From assembly GCF_036227325.1 (NCBI RefSeq), contig NZ_CP109467.1, forward strand, positions 5,270,001 through 5,334,000: a DNA stretch of 64,000 nucleotides. The letters run 5' to 3'. Below, one piece after another: positions 18,240 through 27,700 of this stretch; position 1 is the stretch's first letter; each line of letters opens with the position of its first letter. A program made the position numbers and the translations under genes. This stretch comes from Streptomyces sp. NBC_01465 (lineage in GTDB: Bacteria > Actinomycetota > Actinomycetes > Streptomycetales > Streptomycetaceae). The notes beneath the pieces were generated by a model. The model saw only the letters and a program-made list of their open reading frames with translations, was not told the origin of the DNA and searched no databases.

Positions 18240-20492
18240 TCAGCTGAGGGTGTTGGAGGGGATGTAGCCGGCGGTGGCGGCCGCCGTACGGGGGAAGTGC
18301 TGGGGCGCGGGCGCCGGGGTGCGGCTCTCCAGGGGGAGGGGTACGGGGAGGCCCGGCGTCTCGCCGAGGAAGACGTGGCGCACCACGCGCTCGGCCGCGC
18401 GCCCGTCGTCGTACGTGCAGAAGCGCGCACGGAACGCGGAGCGCAGCTGGGCGGAGCGCGAGCCGCGCCAGTGGTCGGTGGTGAAGATGTCGATCAGCTC
18501 GTCCTCGGTGCGGGCGAGGGCACCGGGGGGAGCGTCGCGGATGTCGAAGTACGTGCCGCGGGACGCCTCGTAGGCCTCCCAGTCGTCGATGTGCAGGACG
18601 ATCGGGCGGTCGAGGGTCGCGTAGTCGAACATCAGCGAGGAGTAGTCGGTGATCAGCGCGTCCGAGGCGAGGCAGAGGTCCTCGACGGAGGGGTGGGCGG
18701 AGACGTCGATGACGCGGGGGAGGGGAGTGGTGGCGAGGGGTGCCTCGTACGAGTAGTGGGCGCGGGTGAGGATCACGCAGCGCGGGCCGAGCGCGCGGGC
18801 CAGGCGCTCCAGGTCGAGGGTGCGGCGCTGGCCGGAGACGTAGTCGCGGTGGGTGGGTGCGTACAGGAGCGCGGTGAAGCCCTCGGGGATGGAGAGCGAC
18901 TCGCGGATGCGGGAGACGTCGTACGAAGTGGCGCTCTGGAAGCGGTCGTTGCGCGGATAGCCGTACTCGAGCGTGGTGTAGCGCGAGGGGTACGCGCGCT
19001 CCCAGACCAGCGTGGAGTGGCGGTTGGCGGAGAGCGTGAAGTCCCACTTGTCGGTGTTGGCGAGGAGGTCGTGGAAGTTCATGCCGTGCGAGGCCGCCGG
19101 GTGGCGCTTCAGGTCCAGGCCCATCGACTTGAGGGGGGTGCCGTGGTGGGTCTGGAGGAGGATCTGGGAGGGGCGCTTGACCAGGCGGCGGTCGAAGTTG
19201 ACGTTGTTCACGAGGTACTTGGAGCGGGCGAGCGCCGTCCAGTACGCGAAGGTGCCGGGCGTGAGGCGGCGGGTGGCGAGCGGGACCGTGTGGCGGTGGG
19301 CGGGGGCCGTGATCCACGCGGTGCGGATGTGGGGGGCGAGCTCGCGGACCTTGGCCTCCACGGCGGCCGGGTTGCAGGCGTAGCCGCCGTTCCAGTACGC
19401 GGCGAAGACGGCCGTGTTCTTCCGTACGGGCAGGCGGAGTTGGGCGCGGTAGTGGAGCTGGAGGAGCGCTGCGCGGGTGGTGCGGTGGGCGGTGGAGAGC
19501 AGGCGCTGCGCCCGGCGGCGTACGGCCAGGGCCCTGAAGAGGGTGCCGTACGTGCGGTGCGCGCCGAGGCGGACCATGGTGTGGCGGGCGCGTGTGGTGG
19601 GGCGGGGGGTCGCGCCCGGGGTGCGGTAGCGGGCGTAGTGGGCGCGGGCGCGGCGGAAGAACTCGGCGCGGCTGCCGCGGGGGAGGCGGTCGCGCTTGGT
19701 GAAGACGGTGGTGAAGTGGTCGATCATCCGGCGGAAGATCACCGGGCGCCAACTCGCCAGCTCCGGGCGGGAGTCGATGAACGCGAAGACCCGGTCGTAC
19801 TGGTCGAAGAGGTCGAAGTGCTTGCGGCTCGTGGTGGAGAGGATGTTGCCCAGGCGCCGCTGGCGGTAGTGGACGCAGACGCGGTCGAGCGTGGTGAGGG
19901 AGCCCGCGGACATCAGGACCGGGTAGGTCCAGGGGGTGTCCTCGTAGTAGCCGGGCGGGAAGGTCATGCGCCGGCTCTCGATGAACTCGCGGCGGTACGC
20001 CTTGTTCCAGACCACCATGAGGACCTTGAGGAGGCCGGGGCGGTCGGAGAGGCGGAAGGTGTCCGGGCCCTCCTCGGTGAGCTGGGACGCGCGTTCGTTG
20101 CGTACGGCCTCGCCCGACCAGTAGGTGCGCGCGTAGTCGTAGACCAGGACGTCGGGGCCGCCGGTCTCCTTGAGGCGGTCGGTGATCGCCTGGAGCGCGC
20201 CGGGGGTGAGGGTGTCGTCGCTGTCCAGGAAGAGGACGTACTCGCCGGTGGCGCGGGCGAGGGCGGCGTTGCGGGCGCGGCCCAGGCCCTGGTTCTCCGG
20301 GAGGTGGACGGCGGTGACGCGGCGGTCGCGGGCCGCGTACTCGTCGATGATCGCGCCGCATGCGTCCGGTGAGCAGTCGTCCACCGCGATGAGTTCGAGG
20401 TCTTCGAAGCTCTGGGTGAGGACCGAGTCCAGGCACTCCTGGAGGTAGGCCTGGACCTTGTAGGCGGGGACGATCACGCTGAACCGGGGCAT
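18240..20492 (-). CDS. Bifunctional GT2 / CDP-glycerol glycerophosphotransferase
   Basis: A 750-residue protein. The GT2 domain is intact: VIVPAY at 6-11, DDCSPDA at 38-44 and DSDD at 90-93, with ENQGLGRARN between. The TagF-like domain has HHGTPLK at 449-455, GYPRND, YAPTHRDY, RAHYSYE and TDYSSLMFDY. It is the first gene of the operon running toward 14954. With the genes ending at 1265 and starting at 3152 and 17275 it makes four such transferases in 20 kb. That points to a polymer whose repeat needs several distinct glycosyl and glycerol-phosphate steps. Confidence 0.88.
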   Translation of the reverse strand: MPRFSVIVPAYKVQAYLQECLDSVLTQSFEDLELIAVDDCSPDACGAIIDEYAARDRRVTAVHLPENQGLGRARNAALARATGEYVLFLDSDDTLTPGALQAITDRLKETGGPDVLVYDYARTYWSGEAVRNERASQLTEEGPDTFRLSDRPGLLKVLMVVWNKAYRREFIESRRMTFPPGYYEDTPWTYPVLMSAGSLTTLDRVCVHYRQRRLGNILSTTSRKHFDLFDQYDRVFAFIDSRPELASWRPVIFRRMIDHFTTVFTKRDRLPRGSRAEFFRRARAHYARYRTPGATPRPTTRARHTMVRLGAHRTYGTLFRALAVRRRAQRLLSTAHRTTRAALLQLHYRAQLRLPVRKNTAVFAAYWNGGYACNPAAVEAKVRELAPHIRTAWITAPAHRHTVPLATRRLTPGTFAYWTALARSKYLVNNVNFDRRLVKRPSQILLQTHHGTPLKSMGLDLKRHPAASHGMNFHDLLANTDKWDFTLSANRHSTLVWERAYPSRYTTLEYGYPRNDRFQSATSYDVSRIRESLSIPEGFTALLYAPTHRDYVSGQRRTLDLERLARALGPRCVILTRAHYSYEAPLATTPLPRVIDVSAHPSVEDLCLASDALITDYSSLMFDYATLDRPIVLHIDDWEAYEASRGTYFDIRDAPPGALARTEDELIDIFTTDHWRGSRSAQLRSAFRARFCTYDDGRAAERVVRHVFLGETPGLPVPLPLESRTPAPAPQHFPRTAAATAGYIPSNTLS

Positions 20493-20558
20493 GGCCCTGG
20501 AACGGCCGTGGGAGTGAGCTGGTTACGCCGGATGCGGCATTTGGGGGACTCGGATGTT

Positions 20559-20838
20559 TAGGGGGTGTCCGGCGGATCAGGTCGCCCTTGCTGGGCGTTG
20601 AGCTATTCGCTGCGGGTGAGCGGTGGTCTGGTGCACTGCGCTTCGCTCCGTCTCGGCTCTTAGATTCATCCTTCGGATGCCGAGCGCAGCTGCAAGGCGG
20701 AGGAGGGCGACAACGCGAATGGGGCCTCCCCTGCTCGAGCGAAGCCGAGAGCTTGGGGAAGTTGGCAACTGACGACAACGCCGCAGATGTGCGTGCCAGA
20801 CCGGCGCGACCGCGGCATGATCCGCCGGACACCCCCTA
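20559..20838. mobile_element. MITE-like element, long copy (276 bp between TA dinucleotides)
   Basis: The ends are a perfect 19-bp inverted repeat, GGGGGTGTCCGGCGGATCA at 20561-20579 and its complement at 20818-20836, each flanked by TA (20559-20560, 20837-20838). There is no transposase and no credible gene inside. A second element with the same ends and the same subterminal sequence is at 63879-63987, so this is a dispersed family. TA flanks are what IS630/Tc1-mariner-type insertion leaves. The element abuts the terminator of the sugar-transporter operon. Confidence 0.8.
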
Positions 20839-20879
20839 AGCAGGCCCGATGTGATCCGTGAGGGTGAATCGGGCCTGCT
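20839..20879 (-). terminator. Terminator of the sugar ABC transporter operon
   Basis: Perfect 12-bp arms, AGCAGGCCCGAT (20839-20850) and ATCGGGCCTGCT (20868-20879), sit a few bases beyond the minus-strand stop at 20886. The 17-base loop is long. The MITE right end touches the outer arm. Confidence 0.65.
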
Positions 20880-20885
20880 CCTTGC

Positions 20886-21767
20886 TTACTTGACCGCGCC
20901 TGCCATGACGCCCGAGACGAACTGCCTCTGGAACGCGAAGAAGACGGCCAGCGGGATCACCATCGACACGAAGGCGCCGGGCGCGAGCACGTCGATGTTG
21001 TTGCCGAACTGACGGACCTGCTGCTGGAGCGCCACCGTGATCGGTGGATGTTTGGCGTCCGCGAAGATCAGCGCGACCAGCATGTCGTTCCAGACCCAGA
21101 GGAACTGGAAGATCCCGAGCGAGGCGATCGCGGGTCCCCCGAGCGGCATGACGACCCGGGTGAAGAGCCGGATCTCGCCCGCGCCGTCCAGGCGGGCGGC
21201 TTCGAGGAGTTCGCGCGGGATCTCGGCGAAGAAGTTGCGCAGGAGGAAGATCGCGAACGGCAGGCCGAAGGCGACATGGAAGATGATCACGCCGAGGGTG
21301 GTGCCGAAGAGACCGATGTGGCCGAAGATCTTCGCCACCGGGACCAGGGCGACCTGGACGGGGACCACGAGCAGGCCGACCACGAGCAGGAACCACCAGT
21401 CCCTGCCCGGGAATTCCATCCAGGCGAAGGCGTAGCCCGCGAGCGAGCCGATGATCACGACGAGCAGAGTCGCCGGGACCGTGATCAGGACGGTGGAGAG
21501 GAGGGAGTCGGTGATGACCTTGTTGTCGAGGAGGTTGGAGTAGTTGTCGAAGTTCATCTGGGACGGGATGGAGAAGACCTTCCACCAGCCCGTCGCCGCG
21601 ATGTCGGAGGGCGAGCGGAGGGAGGAGAAGAGCAGTCCGACCGTCGGCATCAGCCAGATCAGGGCGATCAGGATCAGGAAGATCCGCATGACGCCGCCGC
21701 CGAGCCGCCCGGCGATCCTGGCCGCCAGGGACTGTTTCGCCTTCACCACCTGGAGTTGCGTGGTCAT
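20886..21767 (-). CDS. Carbohydrate ABC transporter permease, MalG type
   Basis: A 293-residue inner-membrane permease with six hydrophobic segments. The EAA loop that contacts the ATPase reads EAARLDGAGEIRLFTRVVMPLGGPA. The start is ATG 21767, which overlaps the upstream permease stop (ATGA). It pairs with the MalF-type permease and lipoprotein upstream to form a CUT1-type sugar importer. No ATPase gene is in the operon. In Streptomyces the shared ATPase MsiK energises many such importers, so it is the likely partner (established for the group, inferred here). Confidence 0.88.
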   Translation of the reverse strand: MTTQLQVVKAKQSLAARIAGRLGGGVMRIFLILIALIWLMPTVGLLFSSLRSPSDIAATGWWKVFSIPSQMNFDNYSNLLDNKVITDSLLSTVLITVPATLLVVIIGSLAGYAFAWMEFPGRDWWFLLVVGLLVVPVQVALVPVAKIFGHIGLFGTTLGVIIFHVAFGLPFAIFLLRNFFAEIPRELLEAARLDGAGEIRLFTRVVMPLGGPAIASLGIFQFLWVWNDMLVALIFADAKHPPITVALQQQVRQFGNNIDVLAPGAFVSMVIPLAVFFAFQRQFVSGVMAGAVK

Positions 21768-23122
21768 CGCCGGGCCTCTTTTCGCATGCGCCGGATGTTC
21801 ACGATCATGATCGGGATGACCAGGAGGAGCAGGATGACGGCGATCGCGCTGCCGACGCCCAGGTCCGCATCCGTACCGAAGGACGAGCGGTAGAGCTGCA
21901 GGGCCAGGACGTTGGCGTCGTCCTGGGACGATCCCGGCGCGATGATGAAGATCAGGTCGAAGATCTTCAGGACGTTGATCATCAGGGTGATGGTGACCAC
22001 GCCGAGGACCGGGCTCAGCAGCGGGACGGTGATGCGGCGGAAGACCTGCCACTCGTTCGCGCCGTCCACCCGCGCCTGTTCCTGGAGTTCGCGGGGGATG
22101 CCGGCCAGGCCGGCCGCGATGAGGACCATCGCGAAGCCCGTCCACATCCAGATGTAGCTGCCCATGATCGCCGGGGTGACGACCTTCGGGCCCAGCCAGT
22201 CGACACCGTTGTACGGCTCGTGGAAGTTGGAGTCCGGAAGCCGCAGCTGCGCGCCCGCCGCCTTCGCGGGGAGCGTGAACGTGCCGTCGGCCGCCGCCTT
22301 CGCCGTGGCGACCACCTTGCCGTCCTTGACCGCCTCGATCTTCAGCCCCTTGAGGCCGAGTTCGGTGGAGTCGATGGTGTTCGGCTTTCCGCCGCCGCCC
22401 TTGGTGAAGTCCAGCCAGGCGGTGCCGGAGATCCCTCCGCCGGAGGCCGCCCCGGGCTCCTTCGCGGGCTTCGCGTCGGACGGCATTTTCACCGGAAGTA
22501 CGCCAACCAGCGGCAGCTGTACGGGAGTTCCGGCGCTCACCGGCTGCTTCGTGACGAAGGAGCCGCTGCCGCCCGCCTTGAGCGGGGCCACCGGGAGCGG
22601 GTGTGCGCCCGGGTAGCCCGCCGACTCGGAGAACGTGTCGTGGACGCCCACCCAGACGGCGTTGGCGACGCCGCGGTCCGGGTCCTGCTCGTACACCAGC
22701 CGGAAGATGATCCCCGAGGCGAGCATCGAGATGGCCATCGGCATGAAGACGACCAGCTTGAACGCGGTGCCCCAGCGGATCCGTTCGGTGAGGACCGCGA
22801 AGATCAGGCCGATGCCGGTGGCGACGACGGGGGCGATCAGCCAGATGCCGTTGTTGACGACGGCGGTCTGGAGGGTGTCGTCGGTGAAGACGGACGTGTA
22901 GTTGTCGAAGCCCGCGAAGCCGTTGCCGGACTTGTCGAAGAAGGACCGGTAGACGGAGAACCCGATCGGGTAGACCACGAGCGCGCCGAGCAGCACCAGC
23001 GCGGGCAGCAGGAAGCCGACCGCGAACATTTTGCGTGTGCCTGTCACGCTCTTACGGGGTGAGCGATTCCCGGCGGGGGGCGCCTGGTTCAGCGCGCCGC
23101 CCGCCGCAGCGTCCGACGTCAT
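21764..23122 (-). CDS. Carbohydrate ABC transporter permease, MalF type, with inserted domain
   Basis: A 452-residue permease, about 140 longer than usual. Hydrophobic segments lie at about 32-54, 92-112 and 121-143, then resume after residue 315. The EAA loop is EQARVDGANEWQVFRRITVPLLSPV. The extra block (about 160-305) sits in an outer loop. Residues 230-297 look like one Cna-B/SdrD-like beta-sandwich: GISGTAWLDF start, a Glu-Leu-Gly-Leu-Lys-Gly-Leu centre, then ADGTFTLP. A Pro/Ala/Gly-rich linker precedes it. The domain could touch the binding protein or the wall (inference). Its GC content and codon use look like its surroundings. Confidence 0.88.
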   Translation of the reverse strand: MTSDAAAGGALNQAPPAGNRSPRKSVTGTRKMFAVGFLLPALVLLGALVVYPIGFSVYRSFFDKSGNGFAGFDNYTSVFTDDTLQTAVVNNGIWLIAPVVATGIGLIFAVLTERIRWGTAFKLVVFMPMAISMLASGIIFRLVYEQDPDRGVANAVWVGVHDTFSESAGYPGAHPLPVAPLKAGGSGSFVTKQPVSAGTPVQLPLVGVLPVKMPSDAKPAKEPGAASGGGISGTAWLDFTKGGGGKPNTIDSTELGLKGLKIEAVKDGKVVATAKAAADGTFTLPAKAAGAQLRLPDSNFHEPYNGVDWLGPKVVTPAIMGSYIWMWTGFAMVLIAAGLAGIPRELQEQARVDGANEWQVFRRITVPLLSPVLGVVTITLMINVLKIFDLIFIIAPGSSQDDANVLALQLYRSSFGTDADLGVGSAIAVILLLLVIPIMIVNIRRMRKEARR

Positions 23123-23129
23123 CGCGTCG

Positions 23130-24518
23130 TCAGCTCTTGTACGCCTTGGCCGCGTCGGCCTCCAGCTTCGCCTGGGTCCCCGCGATGTCCTTCGGGTTCT
23201 TCAGGAAGTCCTGGAGGTCCTTCCACTCGCCCTTGCCCGGCGTCCCGCCGAACGACTGGGGAGCCTGGTCGGACATGTCGAAGCGGATGTCGTCACCGGC
23301 CGCGATGAGCGCCTTGGCGATCGTGCGCTGGATGTCGTTGGGGTACGCCGCCGGGTCCAGGCCCTTGTTGGGCGAGATGAAGCCGCCCGACTCGGCCGCG
23401 ACCTTCGCCGCGTCGGTGGAGGCCAGCCAGGTCAGCAGCGCCTGGGCGCCCTTGGAGTCCTTCAGTACGACGGCCGCGTCACCGCCGGTCACCACCGGGG
23501 ACTTGGCGCCCACGGCGGGGAACGGGAAGACCTTGGCGTCGGTGCCGACCTTCGCCTTCGTCTGGCCGATGTTGACCTGGACGAAGTCGCCCTCGAACAC
23601 CATGGCGCCCTTGGGGTTGTCGCCGCCGGTGAACGTCTGGGTGACGGAGGCCGGGAACTCGACCTGCAGCGCGCCGTCGGCGCCGCCTGCGATCAGGGAC
23701 GGCTTGCCGAAGAGCTGGCCGAGGGTCGTCAGCGCGTCCTTCACGGACGGGTCGGTCCACTTGATCTTGTGGGCGGCCAGCTGGTCGTACTTCTCCGGGC
23801 CCGCCTGGGAGAGGTAGATGTTCTCGAACCAGTCCGTCAGGGTCCAGCCGTCCGCGCCGCCGACCGAGACCGGCGTGACGCCGGAGGCGGAGATGGTCTC
23901 GGCGGTCTTCATGAAGTCCGCCCAGGTCTTGGGCTCGCTGGCGCCCGCGTTGGCGAAGACCTTGGTGTTGTACCAGACCAGGGACTTGTTGGCGGCCTTG
24001 TAGTACACCCCGTACTGGGTGCCCTTGACCGCGCCGAGGTCCTGCCAGACCTTCGAGTAGTTCTTGGTCAGCTCTGCCTTGGCCTCCGGGCCCGCCGGCT
24101 TGAGCCAGCCCTTGGCGGCGGCCTGGGTGACGGCGCCCACCTGGGGCATCATCGCCACGTCGGGCGGTGAGCCGCCCGCGATCTTCGTACCGAGGAAGTT
24201 GACGATCGGGTCCTGCGCGGGGACGAAGGTGACCTTCGCCCCGGTGCGCTTGGAGAACTCGTCGAGCACCTTGACGAAGTTCTTCTGCTCCGCGCCCGTC
24301 CAGACGGCGGCGACCGTGAGCGATACGCCGTCGAGCTTGGGGAGGGTGACCCCCGACCCCGTACTGGCGCCCGCGCTGGGCGAGTTGGACCCCTTGTCGT
24401 CCGACTTCTTGTCGCTGCCCCCGCAGCCTGCGGCGAGGACGAGTGACCCTGCCGCGAGTACTGCCATTGCGGCGTTCCGTGTACGACGAGCTGTGCGAGC
24501 CGTGCGTATGGTGCGCAT
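23130..24518 (-). CDS. Sugar ABC transporter substrate-binding lipoprotein
   Basis: A 462-residue family 1 extracellular solute-binding protein. The N-terminus is an Arg-rich lipoprotein signal with lipobox LAAGC ending at Cys32, followed by a Ser/Gly/Asp linker. The mature part shows the EFSKRTGAKVTFVPAQD and W-rich C-terminal features of CUT1 binding proteins. It is first in the operon with the two permeases, separated from the MalF gene by 7 bp. The sugar cannot be predicted from sequence. ATG 24518 is the only start giving an intact lipobox. Confidence 0.9.
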   Translation of the reverse strand: MRTIRTARTARRTRNAAMAVLAAGSLVLAAGCGGSDKKSDDKGSNSPSAGASTGSGVTLPKLDGVSLTVAAVWTGAEQKNFVKVLDEFSKRTGAKVTFVPAQDPIVNFLGTKIAGGSPPDVAMMPQVGAVTQAAAKGWLKPAGPEAKAELTKNYSKVWQDLGAVKGTQYGVYYKAANKSLVWYNTKVFANAGASEPKTWADFMKTAETISASGVTPVSVGGADGWTLTDWFENIYLSQAGPEKYDQLAAHKIKWTDPSVKDALTTLGQLFGKPSLIAGGADGALQVEFPASVTQTFTGGDNPKGAMVFEGDFVQVNIGQTKAKVGTDAKVFPFPAVGAKSPVVTGGDAAVVLKDSKGAQALLTWLASTDAAKVAAESGGFISPNKGLDPAAYPNDIQRTIAKALIAAGDDIRFDMSDQAPQSFGGTPGKGEWKDLQDFLKNPKDIAGTQAKLEADAAKAYKS

Positions 24519-24691
24519 CTCTGCCCCGACCTCTCCCGTTGCGCGCGTGCGGTGCGGATCGGCGCAGCCGTGGAGCGCGTGCCGGTGGTGGCCACGTCGG
24601 CGACGCCTCTGTCCCGTGCGTCAGTCCTACGCCCGGTCCACGGGGCCCGCAATACTGCCTCAGGTGTCAACTCCCGTTCGTGATGGGCCTG

Positions 24692-24704
24692 TGACGTTAC
24701 GTCA
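24692..24704. promoter_or_regulatory. 13-bp palindrome upstream of the sugar transporter
   Basis: TGACGT-T-ACGTCA is a perfect palindrome in the 195-bp gap between the FHA/FtsK gene and the substrate-binding-protein gene. It is a candidate operator for a GntR- or LacI-type sugar regulator. No such regulator is encoded beside it. Confidence 0.45.
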
Positions 24705-24713
24705 GACGAAATG

Positions 24714-27700
24714 TCAGCAGACGAGCGGCGGTATCGGGACGGCCTCCACGGACCGTGCCGCCCGGTCGAGGGCACTGGCCAACAGGGCCAGGTCGGTGGG
24801 TCCGTTGCCCAGCTCACGGACGGGGCGGCGGGCCGGCGGATCGCCCATCCGCTCCCACTCCAGCGGTACGACGGTGGGGCGCAGGGTGGCCGTGCGCGGG
24901 ATGCGCCCGGTGACGCGCCCGCCCTGGAACGGCGTGACCCTCCCGTCGGGATGCCCGAGCCGCCCGCGCCCGGGACTGGGGTCTTCCGGTCCGGGAGAGG
25001 CGGGGGCGGGGTCGAGGACCACCCGCAGCCGGGCGATGTGGGCGAGCTCGGTGTCGGCGGTGCGGTCCGGCCGGGCGGAGGCGGCGATCAGATGCACCCC
25101 GAGCCGCTCCCCGTCCCGGGCCACGGCTTCCAGCGCCCGGACGACGGACCCGGCGGCGGGCCGCCCGGGGCTGCCGAGGGCGGGGGCGACGAGCGCGTCG
25201 AAGTCGTCGACGATCACGACGAGCCGGGGAAGCGGCCAGGCGCCGTCGACCATGTCCCCGCCCCGTGCGACGCGAAGCCGCAGCGTCCCGGAGTCGGCGG
25301 ACTCTATGTCCCCGAGCCGCGCCTGGGCCCCGACGCGGGGGGCCGTCCCGGCGGCACCCCGGGGGCTCGCCCCGGTGCCGGAGGGGGCGGTCATGCCGGG
25401 CTGCTCGCCCGGCCGGGCCCAACGCCCGCCGCCCGGGCCGCTGTTGGCGTCGGCCGTCTGGTCGTACAGCGGCCGTGCGGCTGGTTCGGAGGCCTCCGGT
25501 TCGCCACGTGGCGTGCCCGCGGGCCCCGGCCGTGCGGCCGCTTCGGCCTCACCCGGCTCCGCGCGCAGCGCGCCCGTCCAGGCGTTCTCGCCGCGGTCCG
25601 TGTCCTGCACCGCGCCGCTGACGCGCCTGCCGCCGCGCGCCGCCCCCGCGCCGGCCCAGGCCGCCGCCTCGTCGCGGCCCGCGCCCTGTGCGCTGACGCG
25701 CCTGCCGCCGGGGGCCGTGCGCTGGCCCACCATGCGCTCCGACACCTCGCGCTGCGTGTGCCATTCGGCGAAGCCGATCGAGCCGAGCAGTTCCGCGCGG
25801 CGCTTCAGTTCCGCGCCCAGCGACTGGGCGAACTCGCGCATCCGGACCGGGTCCGACGCCACCAAGTGCGTGGAGGTGTGCGGGAGTTCCGTACAGGGGA
25901 GCAGGCCGTCGCCGCCGGAGCCGTCCACCAGGATCAGCGCGAGCCGGTCCGGGCGTGCCGCTGCGGCCAGGGAGGCGGCCGCCGCGCGGAGCAGTTCCGT
26001 ACGGCCGCTGCCGGTCGGGCCCTCGATGAGCAGATGCGGTCCCTCCGCAGCCAGGTCGACGGTGAGCGGGCCGCGCGGTCCGGCCCCCAGCACGGCCAGC
26101 GCGCGCGCCCCGGGAAGGGCGGAAGCGCTGTCCCTGCGGTGCGGTTCGTCCGCGCCTGCCGCCGGGTCCTTGCCGTCCGCCGCCGAGGCCCAACGGGCCA
26201 TCAGCGAGGCCGGGGTGGCCCTCGCGAGCCCCAATTCGTCGAGCAGCCGCGCCGACCTGGGCAGCGCCGCGGCCTGCCGCGCCGCCGACTCGATCCCGCC
26301 GTCCGCCCGCAGCGGCGCCAGCGCCCGCCCGAACCGCTCGGCCCAGGCGGCCGACACCGCGTCCACCGCGGCGAGCGTGCCGTGTCCCGCGGGCTGCCCG
26401 CCCGCCGTACGCAGCAGCCGCAGCGCGGTCGCCACATCCCCGCTGAGCAGGGCGACGGCCCCGCACTCGCGGAAGGCGAGCGAGGCGGAGCAGGCCGTCT
26501 CGTACGTCGCGTCGACCGGCGAGAGCGCGGACGCGGCCGGGGTCTCGGCGAGGCAGAGCAGATGGATCCCGGCGGCCGCACCGGCGGAGGCGAGGCGCGC
26601 GGTGGTCTCGCGCAGGACGGCGGAGCCCGGATCCCCGTCCACGACGACGACCGTGCGCGGCCCCTCGTACTGTTGGGCGGCCGCGTCGACGCTGCGGGCG
26701 TCCGCGGAGGCCCATCCCGTCCCCAACGGGCCGTAGTCCAGGCGCCGTACGAGCTCGTCCGTACGGGCGGCGGCCTGCTCGCGGTCGTAGGCGAGCAGCA
26801 GCCGGCAGTCCTGTCCGTGCGCCGGCCGCAGATGCGGCAGCCAGCCGAGCCAGCCCCAGTCGGCCTTGCGCTCGGCCAGGGGGCGGCTCCGGTCCGTACT
26901 GATCAGCACGATCTCCAGACCGGCGGGGGAGTGGAGCGCCGCGAGCTGCGCCACGGCGGCCCGGGCAAGTCCGGCCAGCCGCTCGCGCGGGCCCGCGAGC
27001 CCGAGCGAACCGGCTTCGCGCAGCGACACCGTCACCGGTACGGAAGCGAGCTCGGCCCGGTCGGCGGTCCCGAGCCGCACCACCAGCGCCTCCGGGTGCC
27101 CGGGCCCGCGCTCCCACAGCCGCGCCCCGGGACCGAGCGCGGTCAGCAGCAGCGCGGCCGGATCGGGCCAGGAATCGGGGGCGCGCACGGGGGACGCCCC
27201 GAAGGTCCCGCCGGGGCCTGCGGGCTCGGCCCGCTCGGCGGGCAGGCTCTCGCGCACACTCTCCGGACGGCCCCCGGCCAGCCGCCGGGCCCAAGCTCCT
27301 ATGCCGCCGCGCCTGCCGCTCCCGGTTCCACTCCCCGTTCCGCTTCCACGCGCGCTCTCGCCGTCCCGGTAGTCCCCGTCGCTCTCGCTGCCCGCCCTGG
27401 CGTGCTCGTCGATGTCGTCGTCGCGCAGCGGCATCTGCGTACCGCGCGGAGGTGTCTCGCGGCGGGCGCGGTCGGGATCGCGGGGGGCGGCCGCAGCGCC
27501 GTACGCCGACGTCCCGTCGACAGGACCGCTGCCGTACGCGGAACTGGCCGAATCCACGCCCGGCTCCTCGTCGTCCCCGCCTCCCGTGAACCGCAGATGC
27601 CCCTCGCCGTCCGGCACCACAACTGCCGTGCCGGCAGCGCCCGAAGCGATCCGCAGCGCCGATTCGCCGATCCGCAGCAGCGCCCCGGGCGCGAGCCGCA

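Noticed and set aside
20561..20836. A small protein gene inside the MITE
   Set aside because: Short frames exist in both directions, but none has a ribosome-binding site or resembles a protein, and the short copy lacks the region.
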